Assembly (NCBI GenBank): GCA_947172415.1
Contig: OX359202.1
Coordinates: 4,004,001 to 4,068,000, forward strand
Source of the DNA: Chondrosia reniformis
Lineage: Eukaryota > Porifera > Demospongiae > Chondrillida > Chondrillidae
Direction of reading: 5' to 3'
DNA: 64,000 nt
Below the pieces are notes generated by a model. It saw only the letters and a list, made by a program, of their open reading frames with translations, did no database searches and was not told the origin of the DNA. The position numbers were made by a program, and so were the translations under genes. This document shows, piece by piece, positions 36,801 through 47,100 of this stretch (its first letter is position 1; each line of letters begins with the position of its first letter).

Positions 36801-38168
36801 CAGTCCCTACGGTAACAAGTAGCCAGTCCCTACGGTAACAAGTAGCCAGTCCCTAAGGTAACTAGTAGCTAGTCCCTACGGTAACAAGTAGCTAGTCCCT
36901 AAGGTAACTAGTAGCCAGTCCCTAAGGTAACTAGTAGCTAGTCCCTACGGTAACAAGTAGCTAGTCCCTAAGGTAACTAGTAGCCAGTCCCTACGGTAAC
37001 AAGTAGCTAGTCCCTAAGGTAACTAGTAGCCAGTCCCTACGGTAACAAGTAGCTAGTCCCTAAGGTAACTAGTAGCCAGTCCCTAAGGTAACTAGTAGCT
37101 AGTCCCTACGGTAACAAGTAGCTAGTCCCTACGGTAACAAGTAGCCAGTCCCTAAGGTAACTAGTAGCCAGTCCCTACGGTAACAAGTAGCCAGTCCCTA
37201 CGTTAACAAGTAGCCAGTCCCTACGGTAACAAGTAGCCAGTCCCTACGTTAACAAGTAGCTAGTCCCTACGGTAACAAGTAGCCAGTCCCTACGGCAACA
37301 AGTAGCCAGTCCCTACGGCAACAAGTAGCCAGTCCCTACGGTAACAAGTATCCAGTCCCTACGGTAACAAGTAGCCAGTCCCTACGGTAACAAGTAGCCA
37401 GTCCCTAAGGTAACTAGTAGCTAGTCCCTACGGTAACAAGTAGCTAGTCCCTAAGGTAACTAGTAGCCAGTCCCTAAGGTAACTAGTAGCTAGTCCCTAC
37501 GGTAACAAGTAGCTAGTCCCTAAGGTAACAAGTATCCAGTCCCTACGGTAACAAGTAGCCAGTCCCTACGGTAACAAGTAGCCAGTCCCTAAGGTAACTA
37601 GTAGCTAGTCCCTACGGTAACAAGTAGCTAGTCCCTAAGGTAACTAGTAGCCAGTCCCTAAGGTAACTAGTAGCTAGTCCCTACGGTAACAAGTAGCTAG
37701 TCCCTAAGGTAACTAGTAGCCAGTCCCTACGGTAACAAGTAGCTAGTCCCTAAGGTAACTAGTAGCTAGTCCCTACGGTAACAAGTAGCTAGTCCCTAAG
37801 GTAACAAGTAGCCAGTCCCTAACAAGTAGTTTTGGATAAGGGTATCTTACCTGTAATATTCCATCTGTATTCACTTCATCTGGCATACTTAAATATACAG
37901 CAATACTCCTGCTCATTTTATACTCAGGAGTTGCCAAAAACTACATTATTAAAAAATAATTTTGCAACAGAATAATCAAGCAATTGTATTTAGACATTTG
38001 CCGGCCTTATTGCATTGTCACATAACTGTTATTAATGACTACCATTCTTGTAATTATCTTGCATTGCCTCTCTTTTTCTTCATCATTGAGAGCGTTTAAA
38101 ATACTTTTGATTTTACTCCTCATATTCTTCTTGGCTAAACGAAGACCGGCAGACATGTTGACAGCCAT
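33871..38168 (-). CDS. MTHFS: 5-formyltetrahydrofolate cyclo-ligase, 7 exons, 200 aa
   Basis: Minus-strand exons 38043-38168, 37851-37940, 36241-36260, 36009-36121, 35302-35378, 34321-34408 and 33871-33959 join in one frame of 201 codons; human MTHFS is 203 aa. Diagnostic segments: TPEYKMSRSIAVYLSMPDEV, KCYIPRYVGSNMDMLRLHS, SLPKTKWNISQP, LDLILAPGLAFTK and the ATP/folate-binding GKRLGRGKGYYDTYL. The enzyme (EC 6.3.3.2) converts 5-formyl-THF to 5,10-methenyl-THF with ATP in the cytosol. Exon 3 is a 20-nt microexon (DVFKSGK). Intron 2 holds the 1.4-kb minisatellite, ending just 20 bp from the exon 2 donor. The start codon lies 23 bp from that of GALM on the other strand; a second in-frame ATG (codon 5) is available. 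Confidence 0.95.
34908..34969. repeat. Perfect 25-bp-arm hairpin in MTHFS intron 5
   Basis: GGGATATAACAGGATTTAAG (start of the left arm, 34908-34932) is exactly inverted at 34945-34969 with a 12-nt loop. As RNA it would form a long perfect stem in the MTHFS pre-mRNA. No longer terminal repeats or target duplication were seen. Confidence 0.8.
35530..35651. repeat. 61-bp tandem duplication
   Basis: A 61-base unit beginning CTGATTAGGAGGGAGATTTC at 35530 is repeated at 35591 with a single visible difference (CCTTTGTGG against CCTTGGTGG). It lies in MTHFS intron 4. Confidence 0.85.
36420..37830. repeat. 23-bp minisatellite, about 61 units, with higher-order repeats
   Basis: Head-to-tail 23-base units of the form GTAACAAGTAGCCAGTCCCT plus ACG or AAG fill 1.4 kb of MTHFS intron 2. 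Variants differ at fixed positions (AACAAG/AACTAG, AGCC/AGCT/ATCC, GGTAAC/GGCAAC/GTTAAC, CTAC/CTAA). The variant order repeats: a run beginning with two GGCAAC units at 36558 recurs at 37294, 736 bp (32 units) away, and agrees unit for unit over about 18 units. Inside it the ATCC unit recurs every 184 bp (8 units; 36604 and 36788). Confidence 0.95.
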
Positions 38169-38191
38169 TTTAAATCACTGTTAGCTCCATC
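38169..38191. promoter_or_regulatory. MTHFS/GALM head-to-head start region
   Basis: Only 23 bp (TTTAAATCACTGTTAGCTCC...) lie between the two opposed start codons. Core promoter elements of each gene must therefore overlap the other gene's first exon, or the transcripts overlap at their 5' ends. No TATA box is evident beyond TTTAAA. Confidence 0.7.
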
Positions 38192-41100
38192 ATGCCGGTT
38201 GAAGTTACCAAACCTGGATTGCAATCTCCGGAGGGAGAGGAGCTAGAGCTGTACACTCTGACCAACAGCTCTGGATTAGAACTGAAAATCTTGTCATTTG
38301 GGGCGACAATAACTTCTTTAGTGATACCAGTCGGGTAAGTATAAGTAGATATTCATGCATATAGACTATAGATCCAACCTAACTCACTTCGAAACCCTTT
38401 TAAAGTGCCACAAGAGTTGTGGAACGGGTCGACTGCGGGTTGACCGACTTTGAAGCGGGCGGCCCGACTTTAAAGCGGGCGGCCGGCTTCTGTATAATTT
38501 TTTTATTATTTACAGTAATCATATAGGGCGCGGCATCTATTTTGGGACACCATGAATAATGGGACGCCCGTTCTCAGCCGTAAGAAAGCCGATTGTCACC
38601 ATTCTTGGACCGTTTAATGGGCCCACAAACAAACATGGTGCACCAGCTAGAGCTGAATTAGCACATCCTACGAAGAGTAAGAGCTGAAATGCGGCGTGTC
38701 CCGAAATATATGCATGTCTTTCGGGATACTAGCTCGCACATCGCGAGACGTGAGCATCTCCCCACTTTTACTTGTTAGATATTTGGGCACACTCAAGCCC
38801 TGGTCACAGCAGCAGGTTCGAATGAAACCTCTGTCTCCACCAAGCACGGCCATGGAGAACAGCAGGCGTTGGATCATGAATAATGGGTCACCCTTTTCGC
38901 CATAAGAAAAAGCCGTGGGTCACACTTTCGTCATGTCTATTGACGTGTATGTCTCGATTGGCGTTTCCCGTGTTTGTTAAGACTCTCCTGTAAGTTTTAG
39001 TGCCTTTCGGCTTGCGACAGATGCGCTATCCGCCGTTTCACTGTTTCTGTGGTTTATTAACCCTCGCGTCGATCTAGCGAAGGCACTCACGTTCGGAAAC
39101 AAGTCCACAAAAAGGTCACAATTTCAAACTGCAACGATTGGATGTTTGTCACGCTCCTTTACCTGTTGCTGCTATCGCTGTACCTTGTACTATCGTCCAG
39201 TCCAAGGCACGCCGCCAAAAGTACACGGAAACGTTTGCATTAGATCACATGACAAATCACACTCCAGGCGTATGGCTTCTTACAATAACATAAAGCAAAC
39301 AAATGAATAAAGACATAAGAACAATGTCAATGTTGCCTTTCTTCAGGGAATGGCTGGCACTGTGCCATTACTCTCAGCTGGTGTGATTCAGCCCCTTCAG
39401 CGTCACATAGTGAGATCTAACTGTAAGACTTCCGTAAGTGTGCCTTTGCTTTCTCAGGCTCAGTGCCTTCCAACATATATAGAGGTTATAGCACCACTAG
39501 CGTTGAAAAGACATACGAAGCCGTCGTCTCTGGGGGGGGGTGAGTTTGAGGAAGGCTGCTGAGGAATATGGCATTCCCTGGTCCACCCTGCATGCAAAGG
39601 TGCAGGGTAAGGTAGCAATCACTGTGAAAAGTGATGTAAAGCAACACTTCAGTGACGAAGAAGAAGATAGATTGGTAGAATTTATTGCTGGGTGTGCCTC
39701 AATAGGCTATGCAAAATCTCGTAAAGAGGTAGAGGCAATTGCACAGCAAATTGTAGCATGCAGGGAACCACATGTAGAACTCACCAAGGGGTGGTGGGAT
39801 TCGTTCAAGGGCAGACACCCCAAGATAACACTCCACCAAGCAAAGCCCCTATCATACGCTAGAGCCATAGCCACAAATCCCGAAATGATCACAAGGTATT
39901 TTAATCTACTAGAAGAAACCTTGGGTGCGAATGGCCTTGCTAATAAACCGGGACAAATCTTTTAATTGCGATGAGTTGGGTTCATGGCATGGCCATTGGC
40001 CATTGCTAATGTCACAGCATGCTTTCGTGCTACAGGTGTCTACCCAGTAGACAGGAGAGTACCATTAGCACAACTATCTTGTGAGGCTAGCAACCCATCC
40101 CATGATGTCGCTACACCATATGTGCCCTTTTGCACACCGAGAAAGGGTTTAGAAATTGAAAGCGGGCTCGTACGTACGGTTTTGAAAAGGGGGGTTACAC
40201 TCTGGGAAGAAACATCTGTAGGTAAAATTGTTTCCACCCAATGATGTCACAACAGAATGGAAGACGGTGTAAATGGTCATACACGTATACTAAAACTGCT
40301 GGAACAGGACAACAGAGCTTCAAAACATGATGCTTCTAGTCCTCAATAGGGACTTGGACGACCAGAAAATGGATAGGTTCTTAATTTATGCACCACTGAT
40401 CCTGGAAGGGGTGTTCGTACACACCCAATGACCCCCTCCTCCCTCCCTGCTGCTATGGTCCTGGAATGAAAGTAGCTGGATAATAGTGAGGCAAACTAGT
40501 CCTCTAGTATCTATTGAAAGAACATAAACATCTAAGTGATGCACGCACGCAGATAGAGGCTACAAGCGTGCTGAAGTTCACGTTCCATACAATATACAAT
40601 CTTAATATTAAAAGTGTGAGGTTTACCCAGCATAGTTGACTTCAAGTGGAATGATGGTCAAGTGAAAGAAAAATGAAATAAAATCAGTAGAGACCAAACA
40701 TAACGTACCTGAGGCTCCGTCTATAGATGGTTAGCTCCGGTACATATACTACATGCACGTTGAGGCGATTTTGAAAGGCCTTCAAACAAAATCGTGGCAA
40801 AATCGATGCAGTTTCTTGAAACCCCTTGTAGTAGACCATTTGCACACAAGGGTTTAGGAATTTCATTATGTATGACGTCACATCCGGTGGCGCTCCTATG
40901 GCCTTTTTAAGTACAGAAAAGATAGGAGAATTCTGCATTCCATTCGTTTGACACTCGTAGGTGTCTAAATGTTGCTGTTTATCATGCTTATGTAAACACG
41001 ACGTAAATGTATACATCTTATGCTTCACAACGGTGTTCGAAGTAAAGAAATCTTCCGAAGTTCGAACGAAAACGAAAGGTTTCTGTTAAGTACATGTACG

Positions 41101-44100
41101 TAATGACGCAATGTCCGCAGAAGCTGAAGAGAACAGCAGTGGTAACCTAGTATCAGTGGTACTAACGGCAGAAGACATACCGGGAGCAAATCTACGCGAA
41201 TCTTTCGAATCCCACGCTGTGCCTGCGTTGAGATGGTGGCTGTTATGCAGGGGAATTAAGGTGGCAGGTGCACCTAATTATCACTCCTGCATATTCATAT
41301 ATAGCTTCAGTGGCCACAAATGATATTCATAGCGTAACCTGCCCATAATAGGATCCGCGAAAATGGCGCTTTCGTCGCTAGCTTCGCTCTGGAAACTTCT
41401 TCTCCCGCTCAACCTGCCCACAGACTATCTGTATCTATCTATAATCTGTAACTTGATTTTTACTGTCTTATTCCTGCATGCTTTATTTCATGTGCTTGAA
41501 AGTTTGTACAACTGTTCACTGTTACCCATGCTTTGATCACACGAGAGGAATTTCTCTTTGAAGTACTGAATAATAAGAAAATTATGGCATAATGGATACT
41601 TCTATACAATGAGAATCTGTTTAGCCTATTTCCTGCCGTATTCCAGGAAATCCCTCTTGTATAGGCATGAAGTACTTCCTGAAAATGCAATTAGAAGCCC
41701 TGCCAGCGAAGTACAGGGGAAAATGGCTGTACTAGGCGGTAAAAATACCTTTGGTTGGCTTTTTTTTCTATGGAATTCTCAAGAAGCGGTTGGCTTACAG
41801 TGTAAGAAATGTCAGTAAAGGTAATGTAGATGTACAAATCCTACTGTGTATGGCTATATATAACAAATTCGTTAGATGCACAGCACGAATTGAAGCAAAG
41901 AAATGTTTTATTATTTTAGTGCGAAAGGTGCACCCGCCCCCTTAAATCATCCACAGGTCTGAGAAAGGCTCAACTGATCAGTCGGTAAGACTGTAGACAT
42001 TTGATGCTTGCAAACGGTCACTAATTGACCGAAGTCTATTGTTTCACTTTATAGCATACTATCAAGGACAGTGCCACAATTGTGGATGTGGATGGATCAT
42101 ACCTCTACAAGAAAAAGAAAAAACTTGAAGACTCTGGACAAATGGTATCATTTTTGGGCCTTCCATCTGCTCCACTCACTGGCTGGGAGACTGTAACGAA
42201 CCCTGAAGTCCTAGTCAACTCTATATTGGATATGGATCCAGCAAACACTGGAGAGATATAATTTATGGCTCCATTTGGTGTACAAGCAACCAGAAACTTT
42301 GCAGTATGTTTGTACTGGCTCCAAGTGGAAGACTGCATATGTAAATCAAGGAGAACTGTTACATCTTAGGAAGGGTTTCCAGGCCAATGGGATACAACAC
42401 TCAATAAATCAAAGAAGGGTCAACCACCATCCAGCCAACCTACCCAACTCTACCACCGTGAAGATCCTGCCACTCCCCTACATCAAAGGGCTATCTGAAG
42501 AAATCCAAAGACGTTGCAAGAAGCTTAACATCAGGATCCTAGCAAGAAAACGCACAGGTTTGAGGCAACCATACTAAACCCGTTTCCTTCTGCTAAGAGA
42601 GGCATTCCTAATCCGTACTTTATTTGTAGTTTATATCTGTTCTAAGCTGTACTAAACCCTCTTAACGATGGCTCTGACATCATTGAACATTACATCATCA
42701 TTATGTCATCAATATAGAATCATCAATATGCAGAACACTGTATCGGCTCTAGTGTGCAGCTATACCTAGGTAAGCAATCCAGCTATTAAACTAATTAACG
42801 GGGTAAAACTCCGCGATGTGTTTCATGATGTTATCCATGGCCTCTGAGGGTGTCTTGCCGAATCTTTCTTGCCAAAGAAATTCATCCAAATGGGACGGCA
42901 ACTGATTGGCCCTTACTCCTTTCATCCTCTTCATCGTGGCATGGCTCCAGTATGACTCCACATTTTGTGTGTGGACCCCATTTGGCACTACAAAATTCAA
43001 GGAGTGTTTGACACACGATGTTGTTGCATATTTGGTAATGTGGAGATGCATCGGCATGCACTCTATTCATCAGAATGAATGGTAGTGCCTAGGAGGGTGT
43101 GCTGCTGGATTATAGGCAACAGTGTTTCTGCTGTCCTGTCCGGTACCAACTCCATATACCCCAATGGTGGAGTTGTAGAAGTGTCTACCATGCTGAATAC
43201 CCACATCTCACTTCTCGTTGCTCTTCCTCTGTGGTACTGTACAGGGAATGAAGTTGTATGCTACAGTGTATGGTACGCGCTAAAAGAAATGCTCGCTCGA
43301 TTGAAATTGTGTCGAGGCTATCACCCGATCAAGATTGTCAAGGCTATTACTCGCCTAGACTCGTCAAAACCTTGCTAGAAGTCTCGACAAAATCTCAACC
43401 TTGTAAATTGCCAATTGAGTGAAACGGTGAGTGGTATGATTCGTCACATAATAGGTGATAACCAGAACGCTTTTCTACTGTGTGTGAACCCGATTGAGAT
43501 TGTTGTGGCTATCACCATAGACTATAGAGCACTTGCACGTTTTTTGCGGGAACGTTGCGGTAACAACTTCGTGACGTCACGTGTGGCAAAAACGTTCGTA
43601 ATAGTATAGCGTAAAACGTTATGGCTGAAGATTTACTACGATCGGACAAATATTTCAAGCTAGACAAGGCACAGAAGGGACGATACTTGTCCAAATTGAA
43701 GCTGCTGGATGGTCAGGACCCATATACACTAAAGGATAGCGATTTAACTGAAGATTTATCATCTTTGCCACCTCTTAGGTAAGAAATAACACCTCCGTGA
43801 AATAGACGCTATTCAGTTATACATCATTTGTGAAACTTGGAACTTTGTAACCATGAAGCTACGTATATAGTTTTGATATATATTTTGCATATACATATAG
43901 AGCAACTATATAGATTAATCTACATCCTTATAATTCTATTCTAATACTAATAAATTATTCACTTTTTATGAGGAATAATTAAAACAATAAAAATAGACAT
44001 ATAAATGACTTGCAAAAAAAATTATATAAAATTTTAATTAATAAAATGTTCCAGTGCAATTATTGCATGGTCCTTCTCAAAGCTTCACGGCTGGGCCACT

Positions 44101-47100
44101 TAATCAGTGCAGAACTCATCCTAGATTCCAGAGCATATATCCACCGTTTTATGATTCTACCAACTGTAGACTCGGATATACCAAAACGATAGGCCGAGTC
44201 CAAATTTGGAGTATTTAATCTTAATTTCATCATAGTTAATATAAAACTGCTGAAAGCAGAGAGCTTATAATGCCTTGAATGAGGAACAGCCTTAGCTACT
44301 ACCTCAAATAATGCTTTTAGGATTAAAAAATTACTAAAGCCATTGTATAAGCCTAAGAGCTTACTATCTTCTTTCAACTTTTCTTCAGTTGGAAAACCTA
44401 ATGGAGCACCGATCTGTTCCTTCAGTAGGGTAATTTCTTCCTGTCGGGAATAATTATCACTCTCCAGCTGATGTAGTTCTGCAATAGTCGTATCTGTCTG
44501 CACACTCATGTCTACACTGTTGTCTTTACCAATATCTGGATGAACTTCAGTGGCTGATGATTCTACAAGGGAAGATGGCAAATCCTCACCAAATATTTTT
44601 GACAGTTCTGCTTTATTGGATGCTTCTTCAGATCTTCTTTTTGCTGTCTTCCATCTCTCTAGGCCTTGTGTTGCTTGGCGCTTCTTAGGAGTGGATGCAA
44701 AGGAGAACAGTGTTGGTACATATGCTGGTGAATCTTTTTCATCGCTCCTTACCCCTCCAACAAAATGGTCACTACAAATAGCAGCATCTGATGGTGGATT
44801 AAATCCTTTCTATTAATGGCACTAAGCCATAACCGTCTCTTTTCCATGTTTACCGGAATATGATAGAACTTTAAACCTCTTCCTCTGCTCTCTTTGGTGT
44901 CTCTGTTGCTACAACCGAATGCGGAGCAAGATCAGACCATCGTCGCTTGCAATAAAACAAAAAAACGTTCAGTTTCCCTATACTGTAACACACTTTCTTG
45001 CCACGCGTTCGATTTTGCAATTGCTTTGTGACGTCACGTGCAAGTGCTCTATATAAACTACGTAACCGGGACTAGAATCTGCCTACGCACGGCTGTGGCT
45101 GTGTTTGTTGTAATTCCGCGTTATTACTACGCAATATTTCTGGTTTACGTATAGAGTGAAAAAATGGTCGAAAAATGAAGTAATGTAAATGACGCCGATT
45201 TATTCGACTCAAGTGTAAATCAGTTTGTTTTTGAATGTGTAAAAAGTGTTTTAAGAAGATGACTGTGTCTTTTGAGTACCTTGTTAAAGAAGTTATTTCA
45301 TGGCGATTATTCCAGCCTCGCTATCAAGCGTCATAGGACAATTCAGGAGCATATTCAAACTATTTTGAAGTCGAACAAGTTTCCTCTTTTGGCCACCACT
45401 TTATATAAAGAATTAAGGTAGTAGGGGGGGCTAAAGGCTTTCTCTGCGGTACATTGGTCTTGGTGATGTATCTCTCTGACTATAAGTCCAACTAACTTGA
45501 ATTTTACAAGCAAAAAAACTAGGTAAATTACGCATTATTTGGTGTCAACCATAATTTGATTGGCTACTCTGTTACCGAGATATTTTAATTTAAAGTCGAA
45601 AAATGTCACCTCAAAAAGTGTCAAATAGCTCCACAAAAAAGCTATCTACTTCTACATAAATAAACTGAGAAGCACCAAATTTGGTATATATAATCTACAA
45701 ACATGGGTTCACAGGACTACGGGAGCGAATCGCCATTCTTGCTTGTATTCTGGAATAATATGTTTTCCAAAAAATCGCAATATCTTTGTCAAAACTTTGA
45801 GTATCCCAATTCGCTCCTGTCAGTTTGTGTGCGCTTTGGGTGCCTTTACAGGCAAGTTGTCCGCGTTTGAATCGGTTACAATGCAACAGACTAGTTAGAT
45901 TTGCAACACCTTAGTTAACAATGATTTTATACAAATTAACTACGGAAGAAACGGTCTTACCGTATTTTCGCCTCAATCAAACCTCAAATCGTAGAATTAT
46001 CTATACTGTGTACAATAATCAGTTAGTTAAAGGCCAGCGACTATAAAGTTTATTCACCAGAGGAGAAAGTTAACTCTGTCAAATTTGGGACCCATTAATT
46101 GTTGATTTCACACCTAATTTATCTATCACCTCCGTAAGTGTTTAGCCAATTAATCTGTCATGCCGAGTAAAGAAGGGAGTTGCTCAACATCAAGTGAGCA
46201 ATTAACGCTTAAAATTTAACACAAGATAACGCTTTCTTATTCCTTTAATAATTCAAGTTTAGAAGTACAGACGGGTTTAAAAATCCAGCTATGAAAAATA
46301 GACCTCTAACCCAACCTCTGTACCAAAATTTGTGTTGTTTTAATTTCTACACAGTAGCCCCCCCTACTACCTTAAGTGACTTGCTGAACGACTTACCTGT
46401 ACCAGGAAGGAGAAATAACTCCTTTCAAGCTCGTCTTTGGCCAAGATATCACGAATTTCGTGTTAAACATGTGCCTAGAATCTGGCATACGACTATTGGG
46501 ACAGCGGATCCCATATTGATGCAAAGAGCAAGTCTTAACTTGCTAATAAAAATTATTATATTAAAAAAGAAGGGATTTGCACCAACTATAGTGGATCCGG
46601 GAAAGCAAGAGAAACCAGCCAAACTCTCCTTTGAGGAGTAGAATGCCACTAGGTATGTGGCTGGCTATGTGCTCAGGAAATTAAAAAAAAGAAGTATTCT
46701 TCTATGAGGGGTTCTTTAGCCATTTTGGAAGCCATCTTGGGAATGGAAGAGGACTCTTCTCATGACGGTGATGAAGAAGAGACAAACTTCCTATCTTATA
46801 CGTGTGCATGGATAGACTATATTGGACTATATATAAAGTAAAAGATGAAGTATATCATTTTTGTGGAGTTGGAACTGTCAATTTATCCACTGCTGCATGA
46901 ACATCTTCTGTCTGTTCTGTCTGTCAGTAGCACAGAATCGAAGGATGCTATTGTTGCAAAGGTCAAGGATGATTAAGATGTGTTGTTTTCTTGGTACCTT
47001 ATAGGCCAATTCCTGATATTGTGGTTGCCCCAGTTACGCGCCATCTTGTTTTGCCGATAGGCATACTGGTAGGCAAAAAGTCAAGACAGCTACGGCAACG

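Larger units (their letters stand above)
43527..45049. mobile_element. ISL2EU-type element with both ORF starts, internally deleted
   Basis: Inverted ends GAGCACTTGCACGT at 43527 and ACGTGCAAGTGCTC ending at 45049 are flanked on each side by TATA, consistent with a 2-bp TA duplication. Inside are the start of an ORF2-like frame on the plus strand (43621) and a THAP-type ORF1 on the minus strand (44940-44060), the convergent two-gene layout of ISL2EU elements. The bodies of both genes are missing, so this is a non-autonomous derivative. Confidence 0.75.

Noticed and set aside
36420..37830. CRISPR-like array
   Set aside because: The 23-bp units are contiguous with no unique spacers, and the context is an intron of an animal gene.
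41950..42035. Possible tRNA-like fold (CAGTCGGTAAGA segment)
   Set aside because: No consistent acceptor stem, anticodon loop or GTTCRA box could be laid out.
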